Shown here piece by piece: positions 34,393 through 42,613 of a DNA stretch of 64,000 nucleotides (positions within the stretch are counted from its first letter, which is position 1; each line of letters starts with the position of its first letter). Made by a program: the position numbers and the translations under genes. Origin of the DNA: JAHEFU01 sp041395205 (lineage in GTDB: Bacteria > 4484-113 > JAFGCY01); contig JAWLAZ010000001.1 of the NCBI GenBank assembly GCA_041395205.1, positions 1,364,001-1,428,000 on the forward strand, read 5' to 3'. The notes beneath the pieces were generated by a model. The model ran no database searches. It was not told the origin of the DNA and was given only the letters and a program-made list of their open reading frames with translations.

Positions 34393-36732
34393 ATGACCAA
34401 CGGGATAAACAGAAATCATCTGGCTGGCGGACTGGCCCTGTTGTTGTTGCTGCTGGCGGTTTCCTGTGCCGGCTCCAATGCCGACAGCCTGACGGGCCAG
34501 GACCTGCTGCAGCCCGCTGCTGCTCCAGGGGCCAATCAGCTTCCAGCTCCGGCGGAACTTGAGCGCCAGCTGTCCCAAATAGAGATCGACATGCCCGCCT
34601 ATCTTACCGGGGATGCCTATTGTGAATTCCTGCCGAGCAGCGGTGCCGCGAAAGGACTGGATCACAGTCTGTTGCTGAGCCCTGACGCCCAGGCAAGCGG
34701 GACGGCCTTTGCAATGTATGCAACGGCCTTTGACAACCTGTTCGGGAATGAGCCCGCGCTGGAGCCGCGCCTGCTGGTCAAGGCCGGCCAGGCTCAGCCG
34801 GATGATGCGCTCTACCTCATGCTGCCGGACTATTCCAGCGGCCGCTGGGAGCTGCATCCGCTGCAGTTTGATGAAGCCAGCGGCCTGCATCAGGCGGACT
34901 TCGGCGACTGGGAAGGCCTTTATCACTGGCGCGATGTGATCGTATTTGCGGTGCTGGCCAGCGGCGGCACTGAGCGCAGCATCCAGTCGCTGCGCTTCGG
35001 GAGTGGGTTCGCGCCTGCCGTCGCGATCACTGCCCAGCAGGATTCCCGCCAGGCGACGGGAGCCGGGCTGACGGCGCTGATCAGCCTGAAACAGGATGCA
35101 GATCCGCAGTTCGGCGGAATCAGCAAGGTGGAAGTCGATTTTGACAACGACGGCACGCTTGATGCGGAGGCCGTGCAGGTGCCCGGCGGGGTAACCTGGC
35201 AACGCTACGAAGCGGCGGGGCATGTGATCCCGGGGCCGGGCATCCATGAAATGCGCGTCGTCATCCGCTCGGGCAGCGGTGCCAGCTTCGAAGCCACGGA
35301 ACGCTACATCCACGGCACGGAAGGCACCTCCGAGCCGGTGGCCGACCTTGTCAGCAGCGGCGGGCTGAGTGGCGGCATCGGCGGGCAGTTCATCCTCGAT
35401 GCCAGCGGCAGCACCGCCGGTGAGGGTCCGATTGTCAGGTATTTCTGGACCATCGATGGCCACGCTGTGGCGGAAAGCACGAGCCCGTTCTTCAGCCATG
35501 CCTTCAGCCAGCTGGGGAGCTACAGGATCCGGCTGACCGTGATGGATGAGCTGTACAACACGGACCAGGCGACACTGGAGCTATCCGTCAGTGCTGATGG
35601 CGCCGGCTGGACGCATCTGCGCCCGGCCAATGCCGCTGAATTCAGTGAGCTGTTCAATTCTGACTACGGCTTCGCCGCCATTTCGGGACGGCCGGCTCTG
35701 GCATTCCGCGATCCCTTGAGCGGCATCCGCTATATCCGGGCACAGGACAGCCGGGGCAGCAGTTGGCCGGCTGAGTTCAGCACGGCCCTGCCTGATCCGC
35801 TGGCGGAAGCCGGGCAGATCTGCGGACTGCTGGAAGTCGGGGGCCTTCCGGCGATCTTCTATGTCAACCATGACAACAGCGATGCTGAAACGCCGTACAG
35901 TCTGCGCCGGATCATGGCCCATGATGCCAGTGGAACAGCCTGGGGTCCGGTGCATGTCTGCTTCAAATCCGCCGTGGAGCCCTCCTGCCGCCAGTTCCTG
36001 ACAATCGGCGGCAGGCCCTGCATCCTTGACAATCATCCGGGTGCCTCCGGGCTGGCGCTGCTGCTTGCCGGTGATACGGCCGGGGACGTCTGGGAGCCAG
36101 CTCAGCAGCTGCCGGACCACTTCGGGAATGCTGAGGACATACCGCTCCTGGCGGACTGGGAAGGACTGCCCTGCGCCGCCTACCTGGACACGACTGACAA
36201 TGTGATCCGATTCAGTGCAGCGCAGCAGCCTGAGGCCGCTTCGTGGACGCAGCCCTTTGACGTGCTGGAGGGAGGCAGTGATTTCCTGCAGCTGGTTGAC
36301 CTGGCAATCATCAACGGGCAGCCCGTGATTGCCGCATTTGGCAACAGGCCCGGATGCCCGGAACTGCTCCGGGAGATGGCCTACAGCCGCTGCATCCACG
36401 CGCTGGGAGCAGCCTGGTCCGAGCCGGTCTACTTCTATGGCCATACCTACGAGGGGCATGGCGAATTGCTGGACTACAACGGTGTGCCGGCGCTGGCCAC
36501 GGTCGGAACTCTGTTTGAAGGCAACCCGCAGCTGAACCTGGCAGTCGCCCGCGATCCTTCCGGCAGCAGCTGGAATTCACCTGTGGCCATGCATGACTAC
36601 ATCGATGGTGGATTCTATTCAGGTGCCAGTGCCCCGGCGCTGTACGCTTACGAAGATGTTGCCATCATGTGCAGCGGGCGGCCGCTGGCCTTCGTGCGGA
36701 CCGGTCTGGCAAGCTTCGCCTGGTATGAGTAG
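34393..36732 (+). CDS. Lipoprotein with PKD-like domain and propeller, paralogue D
   Basis: 779 residues. GGGGG lies five bases before the ATG, and TACAAT is at 34338-34343. The lipoprotein signal ends LAVSC. The order matches the protein at 31408: YLMLPDYSSGRWELHPLQFDE, then KVEVDFDNDGTLDAEA, VIPGPGIHEMRVV, a PKD-like unit (ILDASGSTAGEGPIVRYFWTIDGH), and a C-terminal series of GRPALAFRD, GGLPAIFYV, GRPCILD, GQPVIAAFG and GVPALATVG. The pair clearly arose by duplication with the receiver-like gene now between them. The role is unknown, probably surface binding. Confidence 0.85.
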   Translation: MTNGINRNHLAGGLALLLLLLAVSCAGSNADSLTGQDLLQPAAAPGANQLPAPAELERQLSQIEIDMPAYLTGDAYCEFLPSSGAAKGLDHSLLLSPDAQASGTAFAMYATAFDNLFGNEPALEPRLLVKAGQAQPDDALYLMLPDYSSGRWELHPLQFDEASGLHQADFGDWEGLYHWRDVIVFAVLASGGTERSIQSLRFGSGFAPAVAITAQQDSRQATGAGLTALISLKQDADPQFGGISKVEVDFDNDGTLDAEAVQVPGGVTWQRYEAAGHVIPGPGIHEMRVVIRSGSGASFEATERYIHGTEGTSEPVADLVSSGGLSGGIGGQFILDASGSTAGEGPIVRYFWTIDGHAVAESTSPFFSHAFSQLGSYRIRLTVMDELYNTDQATLELSVSADGAGWTHLRPANAAEFSELFNSDYGFAAISGRPALAFRDPLSGIRYIRAQDSRGSSWPAEFSTALPDPLAEAGQICGLLEVGGLPAIFYVNHDNSDAETPYSLRRIMAHDASGTAWGPVHVCFKSAVEPSCRQFLTIGGRPCILDNHPGASGLALLLAGDTAGDVWEPAQQLPDHFGNAEDIPLLADWEGLPCAAYLDTTDNVIRFSAAQQPEAASWTQPFDVLEGGSDFLQLVDLAIINGQPVIAAFGNRPGCPELLREMAYSRCIHALGAAWSEPVYFYGHTYEGHGELLDYNGVPALATVGTLFEGNPQLNLAVARDPSGSSWNSPVAMHDYIDGGFYSGASAPALYAYEDVAIMCSGRPLAFVRTGLASFAWYE

Positions 36733-36840
36733 GTGCAGACAAACCTGACCTCCCAGCCGTAGGCAGCCAAGCGAACGTTGTGCACAGGGCTGCCGTCTTG
36801 AGAAACAAGTAAATGGCGCAGCAATTGCCGCGGGGGAAAG

Positions 36841-37701
36841 ATGTCAACAGCACATGGATTACCGGGCCAGTCTGAACTGCCACGGACGGATGCCGGAAGC
36901 AGGCGCAGGGAACATGCTGCCAGGCCCGCACTGGATGTCTGGTTCAGGCTGCGTGCCCGTTCCGCAGCAAGCAGTCTGAGGCACCTGCTGGCTGCCTGTG
37001 TGGCTATACCTCTCCTGGGACTGGTGTCCCAGACTCTGATGGTCAGTACGTTCCCGAATCTGAATAGCCTGGGTTTCCATTTCCCTGTCAGTTACCGGGA
37101 TGACCTGTATGCTTTCACCAATTGCGCATTGTCAGCTTTCGTCCTCGTAGCTTCCATTTTCCTCGTCCAGTTCGTGCAGAAACTGCGTCCGGGTCCTGAG
37201 CTGATTGCTGCCAGCAGCGATCATGATTTCCATCGGGGCACTGTTCGGGGACTGCTCACGAATGCCACACGCGCCGGCTTGCCGCTGCTCTTTTCGCTCC
37301 ATTTCATGTTCCTTGCAAGCTCGCTTGTGATCTGGTACGCGGGCCTGCATTTCAATTGGCAACGAGATGCGCATTTCCTTGTCATGCTCACGCTGGAATT
37401 CAGCGTGATGCCGCTCATGGCCTGCATGCTCATTCTGCGAGCACCCAGGTTGCCATATTTCCACAGAATCCTGGCAACCAGTGGCGCATGCCTCGCTGCA
37501 GTCATTGCCGCAGGGACGCTCTCGTCATGGATCAGGAACCTCGCGGATGCCTTTCCCGCTTCAATCCTGAGATTCAGACTGCTGGGCTTCCTTACCGCCG
37601 AGCTGATGCTTGTGGCAATCCTGGCCCTGCTATTGATGTTAATCCTGAGAAAGCCTCGAAGATTCGTTGAACAGCTGGATGCTGAAGGACTGGATGGCTG
37701 A
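36841..37701 (+). CDS. Multi-pass membrane protein, paralogue 3
   Basis: 286 residues with about six membrane helices after a ~40-residue polar N-terminus containing DVWFRLRARSAASSLRHLL. The segment QFVQKLRPGPELIAASSDHDF occupies the place of the ELLGGM and ELIGPM segments in the paralogues at 29571 and 30385. The C-terminus (LILRKPRRFVEQLDAEGLDG) matches the tail of paralogue 1. GGGGGAAAG precedes the ATG. The gene is more AT-rich than the lipoproteins around it. Function is unknown. All three family members sit next to PKD-type lipoprotein genes. Confidence 0.72.
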   Translation: MSTAHGLPGQSELPRTDAGSRRREHAARPALDVWFRLRARSAASSLRHLLAACVAIPLLGLVSQTLMVSTFPNLNSLGFHFPVSYRDDLYAFTNCALSAFVLVASIFLVQFVQKLRPGPELIAASSDHDFHRGTVRGLLTNATRAGLPLLFSLHFMFLASSLVIWYAGLHFNWQRDAHFLVMLTLEFSVMPLMACMLILRAPRLPYFHRILATSGACLAAVIAAGTLSSWIRNLADAFPASILRFRLLGFLTAELMLVAILALLLMLILRKPRRFVEQLDAEGLDG

Positions 37702-37713
37702 GGCCGGAGCCAC

Positions 37714-38217
37714 TCACTCCCGGCCGCGGCGGTCCTGCATCTGCTCGAGGTAGTGGTCCACGATCCGGCACTGGCGCAGAATCAGCACAATGGCATGCTC
37801 CAGCAGCTGTTCGAGGCTGTAGTCCGTGCCCCAGGGTGCGCTGATCTGGATCGTGCCCAGCTCAGCCTCGTCGAGATCCCAGTGCTCGGCCAGCGCGCCT
37901 TCGGTACAGGCCAGCATCGCATTGAGCGACATCGCCGCCAGCTCCGGGGTTTCGGCGCGCATCCCGTGGGTGAATTCCTGCATCCCGAAGCGGCGGCGGA
38001 TCAGGTTGGCGATCTGGAAGCCGCGGTCGATCACCTGCAGCACGGCGATGCGGATGCTCCCCAGCCCGCGCAGCTGCACACCCTCCGCCAGCAGCTCGGT
38101 GTAGCTGGACAGCGGCAGTAGGGCGATGCGTTCCTTGAGCTCAGTGGCGCTGCGTTCGTATTCGTCCATCAGTGCGCCCAGTGCCCCGCTGCGGCGCAGC
38201 GCCTGATGGGGCTCCAT
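37714..38217 (-). CDS. DinB-like four-helix protein
   Basis: About 167 residues from ATG 38217; a TTG at 38238 would add seven. The protein is helical throughout, with the C-terminal TDYSLEQLLEHAIVLILRQCRIVDHYLEQM typical of DinB/DUF664-type proteins. In these families conserved His residues bind a metal, and members often act as thiol-dependent transferases or are of unknown role. Only one His of the usual triad is clear in this segment (LLEHAI), so activity is uncertain. It is divergent from the leaderless membrane protein gene at 38289. Confidence 0.6.
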   Translation of the reverse strand: MEPHQALRRSGALGALMDEYERSATELKERIALLPLSSYTELLAEGVQLRGLGSIRIAVLQVIDRGFQIANLIRRRFGMQEFTHGMRAETPELAAMSLNAMLACTEGALAEHWDLDEAELGTIQISAPWGTDYSLEQLLEHAIVLILRQCRIVDHYLEQMQDRRGRE

Positions 38218-38276
38218 GTGGAAGGGTGACTTGCTCAAGACGGAATATGATACCCCGGCCGCAGCGGGCGGGCGGT

Positions 38277-38282
38277 TATATT
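38277..38282 (+). promoter_or_regulatory. -10 box for leaderless small membrane protein gene
   Basis: TATATT exactly six bases before the GTG at 38289. Confidence 0.55.
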
Positions 38283-38288
38283 TGAGCG

Positions 38289-38687
38289 GTGCTGCTGCGC
38301 TTCCTGCTGACCGTGCTCCTCCAGTTCCTGCTGAGCTGCGCGTTCGTGAGCCTGCTGCTGCCCCCGCTGGGACGCCTGCTGGGCCAGACCTGGCTCGGGC
38401 TGCGGCGCAGCCTGCAGTGCGGCCTGGGCTTCGCGAGCTTCCAGCTGATCAGTGTGCTGCTGTTCGCGCTGGCGATCACTGTCATGGGTCAGCCGCTCGA
38501 CGCCCCGCCCATGCTGCGGCTGGGACTGGTCTGGGTCAGCCTGCCGCTCTTGCTGATCAGTCCGTTGCTGTTCAGCCTCAGTACGGGCTGGCGGCGCGGC
38601 CCGGGGATTGCAGCGGGCCTGCTTCTGAGCCTCGGCTGGATCCTCCTGCAGTATGCCCTGGGCACCTACCTGCTGCGCGGCGCATGA
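38289..38687 (+). CDS. Small multi-pass membrane protein
   Basis: 132 residues, very Leu-rich, with about four hydrophobic helices: 3-28, 45-66, 75-95 and 105-128. No family motif is recognised. The GTG start is fixed by the -10 box. It is followed after 24 bases by another small membrane protein with its own -10 box, so the two may be separate transcripts despite being adjacent. Confidence 0.65.
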   Translation: MLLRFLLTVLLQFLLSCAFVSLLLPPLGRLLGQTWLGLRRSLQCGLGFASFQLISVLLFALAITVMGQPLDAPPMLRLGLVWVSLPLLLISPLLFSLSTGWRRGPGIAAGLLLSLGWILLQYALGTYLLRGA

Positions 38688-38699
38688 GCCCGCATGCGC

Positions 38700-38705
38700 T
38701 ACACT
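38700..38705 (+). promoter_or_regulatory. -10 box for leaderless membrane protein gene
   Basis: TACACT exactly six bases before the GTG at 38712. Confidence 0.5.
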
Positions 38706-38711
38706 GCGCCG

Positions 38712-39116
38712 GTGTCCAATGAAGTCCTGCTGCAGTGGCTGCTGGCCAGTCTGTCGAGCGTGATCCCGATGACGCTCGCCACACTGCTGCAGGTGCGCCA
38801 GTTCCGGCTGCGGCGCGAGGCGGGCTTCATCCGGCTGCTGGTGATCACCCAGACTGCGGTCTGTGCCATTGCCCTGTTCGGGGTGTTCATCGTCTGGGAA
38901 GGGATGGAGCTGGCGAGCATGCCCGTCGGCCGCTATGAGGCGGTGGCATTGCTGATCCTCGGCCAGGCCCTGTTCATGAGCGTGGCCACACCGACGCTGC
39001 TGGCGCGCATGCTGCATACCAGGCTGTGGGTGAACATGGGCTGCGGTTCAATCGCCACGCTCTGTCAGGTGCTGTGGCTGGCCCTGCTGGTCGTCATCGG
39101 GCGTCCAGGCGGCTGA
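38712..39116 (+). CDS. Small multi-pass membrane protein
   Basis: 134 residues from GTG 38712 (the frame is open back to ATG 38694). Four hydrophobic segments: about 6-26, 40-64, 76-98 and 106-128. A charged loop LQVRQFRLRREAGFIR follows the first helix. No family is recognised. Its last 23 bases overlap the convergent methyltransferase gene. Confidence 0.62.
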   Translation: MSNEVLLQWLLASLSSVIPMTLATLLQVRQFRLRREAGFIRLLVITQTAVCAIALFGVFIVWEGMELASMPVGRYEAVALLILGQALFMSVATPTLLARMLHTRLWVNMGCGSIATLCQVLWLALLVVIGRPGG

Positions 39117-39726
39117 AGACGCGCAGGGTGCTGGCCGGGCCGCCGTCGTGGCGGGTCAGCAGCTCCTCATGCACCTGGCGGAAGCCCAGCGCAGTGAAGA
39201 TCTTCAGGTAGTTGCGCGGGAAATCCCACTGCGAGCGGCTGCGCTCATCCTCCACCAGCACCATGCCCCGGCTGCAGATGCGGGCCAGTTCCTCGAAGAC
39301 CCACTCGCTCCTGGGGTGCAGATGACTGAGTACATTCACGCTGCAGAGCACATCGAATTCCGCATCCCCGAACAGGCCCATCACATCCTCGATCGAAAGG
39401 TTGTAGATCCGCGCCGTGTCAAACAGGTTGGGATAGTTGCGCTGCAGGCGGTTCACGGCTTCAGGATTGATCTCGATGCCGCTCAGCCGGGTCAGCCCGC
39501 TCTGCTGCAGGTGGCTCAGGTTGTGCCCGGCGGCGCAGCCCAGTTCCAGCACATAAGGGTCCTCGACACCGAGCAGGCGGATCATGCGCTCCAGCAGTTC
39601 CGCGCGGCAATGCCAGGGGTCGCGGTCCGCCGTGCTTTCATGGCGGTTCTCGATCCAGTAGCGGTGGAGCTGCTCCAGGCTGGGCGAATTCTTCCGCGCT
39701 GTTTGTGTGCTGGCCAGATGATCCAT
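39094..39726 (-). CDS. SAM-dependent class I methyltransferase
   Basis: 210 residues from ATG 39726, chosen because GGAGG lies eight bases upstream; the longer open frame has no conserved features. Motif I is VLELGCAAGHNLSHL (about residues 60-74), followed by LSGIEINPEAVNRL, the acidic motif II position. The post-motif segment FDVLCSVNVLSHLHP ends in a typical methyltransferase-11 pattern. The C-terminal part contains SQWDFPRNYLKIFTALGF. The substrate is unknown. The gene is divergent from the ArsR operon, and its start is ~90 bp from that operon's -35. Confidence 0.82.
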   Translation of the reverse strand: MDHLASTQTARKNSPSLEQLHRYWIENRHESTADRDPWHCRAELLERMIRLLGVEDPYVLELGCAAGHNLSHLQQSGLTRLSGIEINPEAVNRLQRNYPNLFDTARIYNLSIEDVMGLFGDAEFDVLCSVNVLSHLHPRSEWVFEELARICSRGMVLVEDERSRSQWDFPRNYLKIFTALGFRQVHEELLTRHDGGPASTLRVFSRLDAR

Positions 39727-39817
39727 GTCGAATGCCTCCGCCACAGGTATCGGCAGCTCGGCACTCAGGCTTGAGCTGTTCCTGTGACAGCCGATGCGTG
39801 GATTTCGCTGGATAGGC

Positions 39818-39846
39818 TTGACAGAGCTGCTGTAAGAATGTATAAC
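39818..39846 (+). promoter_or_regulatory. Sigma-70 promoter of the arsR-SRPBCC operon
   Basis: Consensus -35 TTGACA (39818-39823), a 17-bp spacer and -10 TATAAC (39841-39846). It is one of the best complete promoters in the window. Confidence 0.85.
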
Positions 39847-39874
39847 AGTATTGTTATATAACAAGAATGTTATA
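39841..39874. promoter_or_regulatory. Tandem ArsR-type operator
   Basis: Two copies of the 18-bp inverted repeat TATAACA-N4-TGTTATA (39841-39858 and 39857-39874) share two bases and are 16 bp apart. They cover the -10 box and run into the ATG, so binding would block transcription. The expected ligand-free binder is the ArsR protein encoded directly after. Confidence 0.85.
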
Positions 39875-40242
39875 TGAGTAATGACCAGCTCAGCAGGACC
39901 TTCTCAGCACTGGCGGATCCCACCCGCCGGGCGATCCTTGCCAGGCTGAGCCGGGGTGAAGCCTCCGTCAAGGAGCTGGCGAAGCCCTTCCGGATCAGCC
40001 AGCCGGCGGTCTCTCGGCATCTGAAGGTACTGGAGGATGCCGGCCTGATCGAACGGAGCCGCAATGCCCAGTGGCGGCCCTGCCGGATCAGCGCGGAGCC
40101 CCTGCGTGAGGTGGCGGACTGGGTCGGCGAATACCGGCGCTTCTGGGAGCAGAGCTTCGACCGTCTGGATGCATATCTCAAGGAACTGCAGAAGCAGCGG
40201 CTGGATCAGCCGGAGGATGAGGGAGAGAAGCAGCATGACTGA
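39874..40242 (+). CDS. ArsR-family transcriptional repressor
   Basis: 122 residues with a winged helix-turn-helix typical of the ArsR branch that pairs with SRPBCC genes: FSALADPTRRAILARLSRGEASVKELAKPFRISQPAVSRHLKVLEDAGLIERSRNAQWRPCRISAEPL, then a helix ending YRRFWEQSFDRLDAYLKELQ. The ELCVCDL metal site of arsenic-sensing ArsR is absent. The operator at its own start codon implies autoregulation. It overlaps the next gene by eight bases (ATGACTGA). It probably controls the whole 39.9-44.6 kb operon. Confidence 0.92.
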   Translation: MSNDQLSRTFSALADPTRRAILARLSRGEASVKELAKPFRISQPAVSRHLKVLEDAGLIERSRNAQWRPCRISAEPLREVADWVGEYRRFWEQSFDRLDAYLKELQKQRLDQPEDEGEKQHD

Positions 40243-40705
40243 TCGCAGCGAGGTGCTGGAAATCGTACGGGAGTTCGATGCACCGCCGGCGGAGCTGTTT
40301 GCGCTGTTCGCCAGCGAGGAACATCTGCGCCAGTGGTGGACTCCGCGTGAGGATGGCCACTTCTTCACGACGCCGCACTGCCAGGTGGATTTCCGCGAGG
40401 GCGGCCGCTGGCGGATGTGCCTGCTTTCGCCTGCCGGCGTGGAATACTGGCAGGGTGGAGCCTATTCGCTCGTGGAGCCGCCCCGGCGGCTGGAGTTCAG
40501 CTTCCGCTGGGATCCGCTGGAGGGTCAGCCTGACAACGAGATGCATGTCAGCATCCACCTGACCGAGCTGCCGGGCGGGCGCACACGGATGGACTTCCGC
40601 CAGTCACCCTTCCCGAGCATGCTGCAGCGTGAAGGCCACCGCGGTGGCTGGACGGCGGTGTTTGACCATCTTGCGCTGTACCTGCGGGACGCGGGCCGGA
40701 ACTGA
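40235..40705 (+). CDS. SRPBCC (AHSA1-type) protein
   Basis: 156 residues. Start/Bet v1-fold hallmarks: IVREFDAPPAELFALFASEEHLRQWWTPRE, then FREGGRWRMCLLSPAGVEYWQGGAYSLVEPPRRLEFSFRW and GGRTRMDFRQSPFPSMLQREGHRGGWTAVFDHLALYL. Members bind hydrophobic ligands or act as Aha1-like factors. The start is inside the arsR stop, so translation is coupled. This is the first of three SRPBCC genes in the operon. Confidence 0.9.
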   Translation: MTDRSEVLEIVREFDAPPAELFALFASEEHLRQWWTPREDGHFFTTPHCQVDFREGGRWRMCLLSPAGVEYWQGGAYSLVEPPRRLEFSFRWDPLEGQPDNEMHVSIHLTELPGGRTRMDFRQSPFPSMLQREGHRGGWTAVFDHLALYLRDAGRN

Positions 40706-40735
40706 CAACTACGGGAAACCGGAAGGAGACGGGAT

Positions 40736-41470
40736 ATGGACATGGATCTGCAGGCGGAGGGCCATCCGCCGGTCGTCAGCAGGCAGCAGTGGCTGGCAAT
40801 GCGCCGCGAACTGCTGGGTGAGGAGAAGGCGGTCACCCGGCTCAGGGATGCCGTCAACGCGAAGCGCCGCCGCCTGCCGATGGTGAAGCTGGACAAGCCG
40901 TACAGCTTCCAGGGCGCGGATGGTGAGCGCAGCCTGCTGGAACTGTTTGACAACAAGCGCCAGCTCGTGGTCTACCACTTCATGTTCGACCCGGCCTGGG
41001 ACAAGGGCTGTCCGGGCTGCACGGGACTGGTGGATGAGATCGGCGACATCTCGATGCTTGCGGAACGCAATACGCGCTTCCTGCTGATCTCGCGCGCTCC
41101 CTATGAGAAGCTCGCGGCGTATCAGGCGGAAAAGGGCTGGACGATTCCCTGGTACAGCTCCCATGGCTCGGACTTCAACTACGACTTCCACGCCAGCATT
41201 GATGAAGAGCGCGCGCCTTTCCTGCGCAACTTCCGCAGCCGGCAGGAGCTGGAGGAACTGGGCAGCAGGGTGCCGGAGTCGGGAGAGATTCCCGGAGCCA
41301 GCGTGTTCTTCCGCATCGGCGATGAGGTCTACCACAGCTATTCCGCCTGGGCGCGCGGGGTGGAGTCGCTGACCGACAGCTATGCGATCCTCGACATCAC
41401 GCCCTGGGGCCGCCAGGAGGACTTCGAGGATTCACCCGCGGGTTACCCGCAGAAGCCGACCTACGGATAG
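40736..41470 (+). CDS. DUF899 thioredoxin-like family protein
   Basis: 244 residues matching DUF899: VSRQQWLAMRRELLGEEKAVTRLRDAVNAKRRRLPMVKLDKPYSFQG, then LVVYHFMFDPAWDKGCPGCTGLVDEIGD, ISRAPYEKLAAYQAEKGWTIPWYSSHGSDFNYDFH and the C-terminal VYHSYSAWARGVESL. The C-P-G-C segment (about residues 86-89) sits where a thioredoxin-fold active site would be. The physiological substrate is not known to me. GGAGACGGGAT precedes the ATG. It lies in the ArsR operon, 30 bases after the first SRPBCC gene. Confidence 0.88.
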   Translation: MDMDLQAEGHPPVVSRQQWLAMRRELLGEEKAVTRLRDAVNAKRRRLPMVKLDKPYSFQGADGERSLLELFDNKRQLVVYHFMFDPAWDKGCPGCTGLVDEIGDISMLAERNTRFLLISRAPYEKLAAYQAEKGWTIPWYSSHGSDFNYDFHASIDEERAPFLRNFRSRQELEELGSRVPESGEIPGASVFFRIGDEVYHSYSAWARGVESLTDSYAILDITPWGRQEDFEDSPAGYPQKPTYG

Positions 41471-41529
41471 GTCGCATGGATCAGGAATCTTGGCAACCGT
41501 AATCTCACAATAAACACAAGGAGCAGGAA

Positions 41530-42048
41530 ATGAGTGACAACGCAAATGGACAGGGAGCACCTGAGTGCGGGACGGTGGAAGTGCTCGAGCAGCACAGGTG
41601 GCTGGCGCGCTTCGCCGGTGAGTGGAGGATCAGCGGCCGCTCGCAGATGCCCGATGGCAGCGAACATGAGATGTCAGGTTCGGAAAGCGTGCGGATGCTC
41701 GGCGGTATCTGGTTCGTGGCTGATGGCAAGGGCATGATGCCGGACGAGTCGGACGCGGAGATGCACATGATCGTCGGCTACGACCAGGCAAGCGGGCATT
41801 ACGTCGGCAGCTGGATCGGCAGCATGATGAACCTGATGTGGGTCTACAGGGGGCATATGAGCGAGGATGGCAACAGCCTGCATCTCGAGGCGGAAGGCCC
41901 GGACTTCAGCGGCGGCCCCGGCACGAAGCTGTACCGCGACACGATTGAATATGTCAGTGACGACCATCGCCGTCTGCGCTCCGCCATGCAGGGCGATGAC
42001 GGCAGCTGGAATGAGTTCATGGTGGCTGAGTACCACCGCGTGAAGTAG
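41530..42048 (+). CDS. DUF1579 family protein
   Basis: 172 residues: HRWLARFAGEWRISGRSQMPDG, then MLGGIWFVADGKGMMP, MHMIVGYDQASGHYVGSWIGSMMNLMWVYRGHMSEDGNSLHLEAEGPDF, and RLRSAMQGDDGSWNEFMVAEYHR. This is the DUF1579 pattern, a lipocalin-like beta barrel. AAGGAG precedes the ATG. DUF1579 genes commonly sit beside SRPBCC genes, as here. The role is unknown. Confidence 0.85.
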   Translation: MSDNANGQGAPECGTVEVLEQHRWLARFAGEWRISGRSQMPDGSEHEMSGSESVRMLGGIWFVADGKGMMPDESDAEMHMIVGYDQASGHYVGSWIGSMMNLMWVYRGHMSEDGNSLHLEAEGPDFSGGPGTKLYRDTIEYVSDDHRRLRSAMQGDDGSWNEFMVAEYHRVK

Positions 42049-42086
42049 CTCACGACGGGTTTCAGCATCGTACCCTGGAGGCGGAA

Positions 42087-42611
42087 ATGACAACTGACGA
42101 CATGCGGTCGGCCGCTGAGGACTTCGTGGTCGAACGCGACTTTGATGCTGCACCGGAACTGGTCTGGAAGGCCAACACGGAACTGGAGCACCTGCAGCAG
42201 TGGTGGGGACCGGCGGGCTTCAGCTGGATCGGGGGCTCGCTGGATCTGCGGCCGGGTGGGATGTTCCACTACGGGATGCGCAATCCGGGCGGCCATGAGA
42301 TGTGGGGGCGCTTCGTGTACCGCACGATCGAGCCGATCACGCGCCTTCTATACGTGGTGTCCTTCTCCGATGCGGAGGGCGGGATCACACGCGCACCGAT
42401 GAGTGGAAGCTGGCCGCTGGAGGTGCTCAGTGACAACACGTTCACGCCGCTGGGCAGCGGCACCCGGCTGACGATGCGCGGGCGGCCGCTCAATGCCAGT
42501 CCGGAGGAGGAAGCCGCCTATGCGGCCTTCCATGACAACATGCGCAGGGGCTTCGCGGGTACCCTGGATGCGCTTGACAACTATCTTGCACGACTGAAAC
42601 GGGAGCAATAG
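42087..42611 (+). CDS. SRPBCC (AHSA1-type) protein
   Basis: 174 residues: DFVVERDFDAAPELVWKANTELEHLQQWWGPAGFSWIGGSLDLRPGGMFHYGMRNPGGHEMWGRFVYRTIEPITRLLYVVSFSDAEGG, then LTMRGRPLNASPEEEAAYAAFHDNMRRGFAGTLDALDNYLARL. This is a complete single SRPBCC domain. GGAGGCGG precedes the ATG, and the next gene starts two bases after its stop. It is related to both halves of the next protein. Confidence 0.9.
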   Translation: MTTDDMRSAAEDFVVERDFDAAPELVWKANTELEHLQQWWGPAGFSWIGGSLDLRPGGMFHYGMRNPGGHEMWGRFVYRTIEPITRLLYVVSFSDAEGGITRAPMSGSWPLEVLSDNTFTPLGSGTRLTMRGRPLNASPEEEAAYAAFHDNMRRGFAGTLDALDNYLARLKREQ

Positions 42612-42613
42612 CA

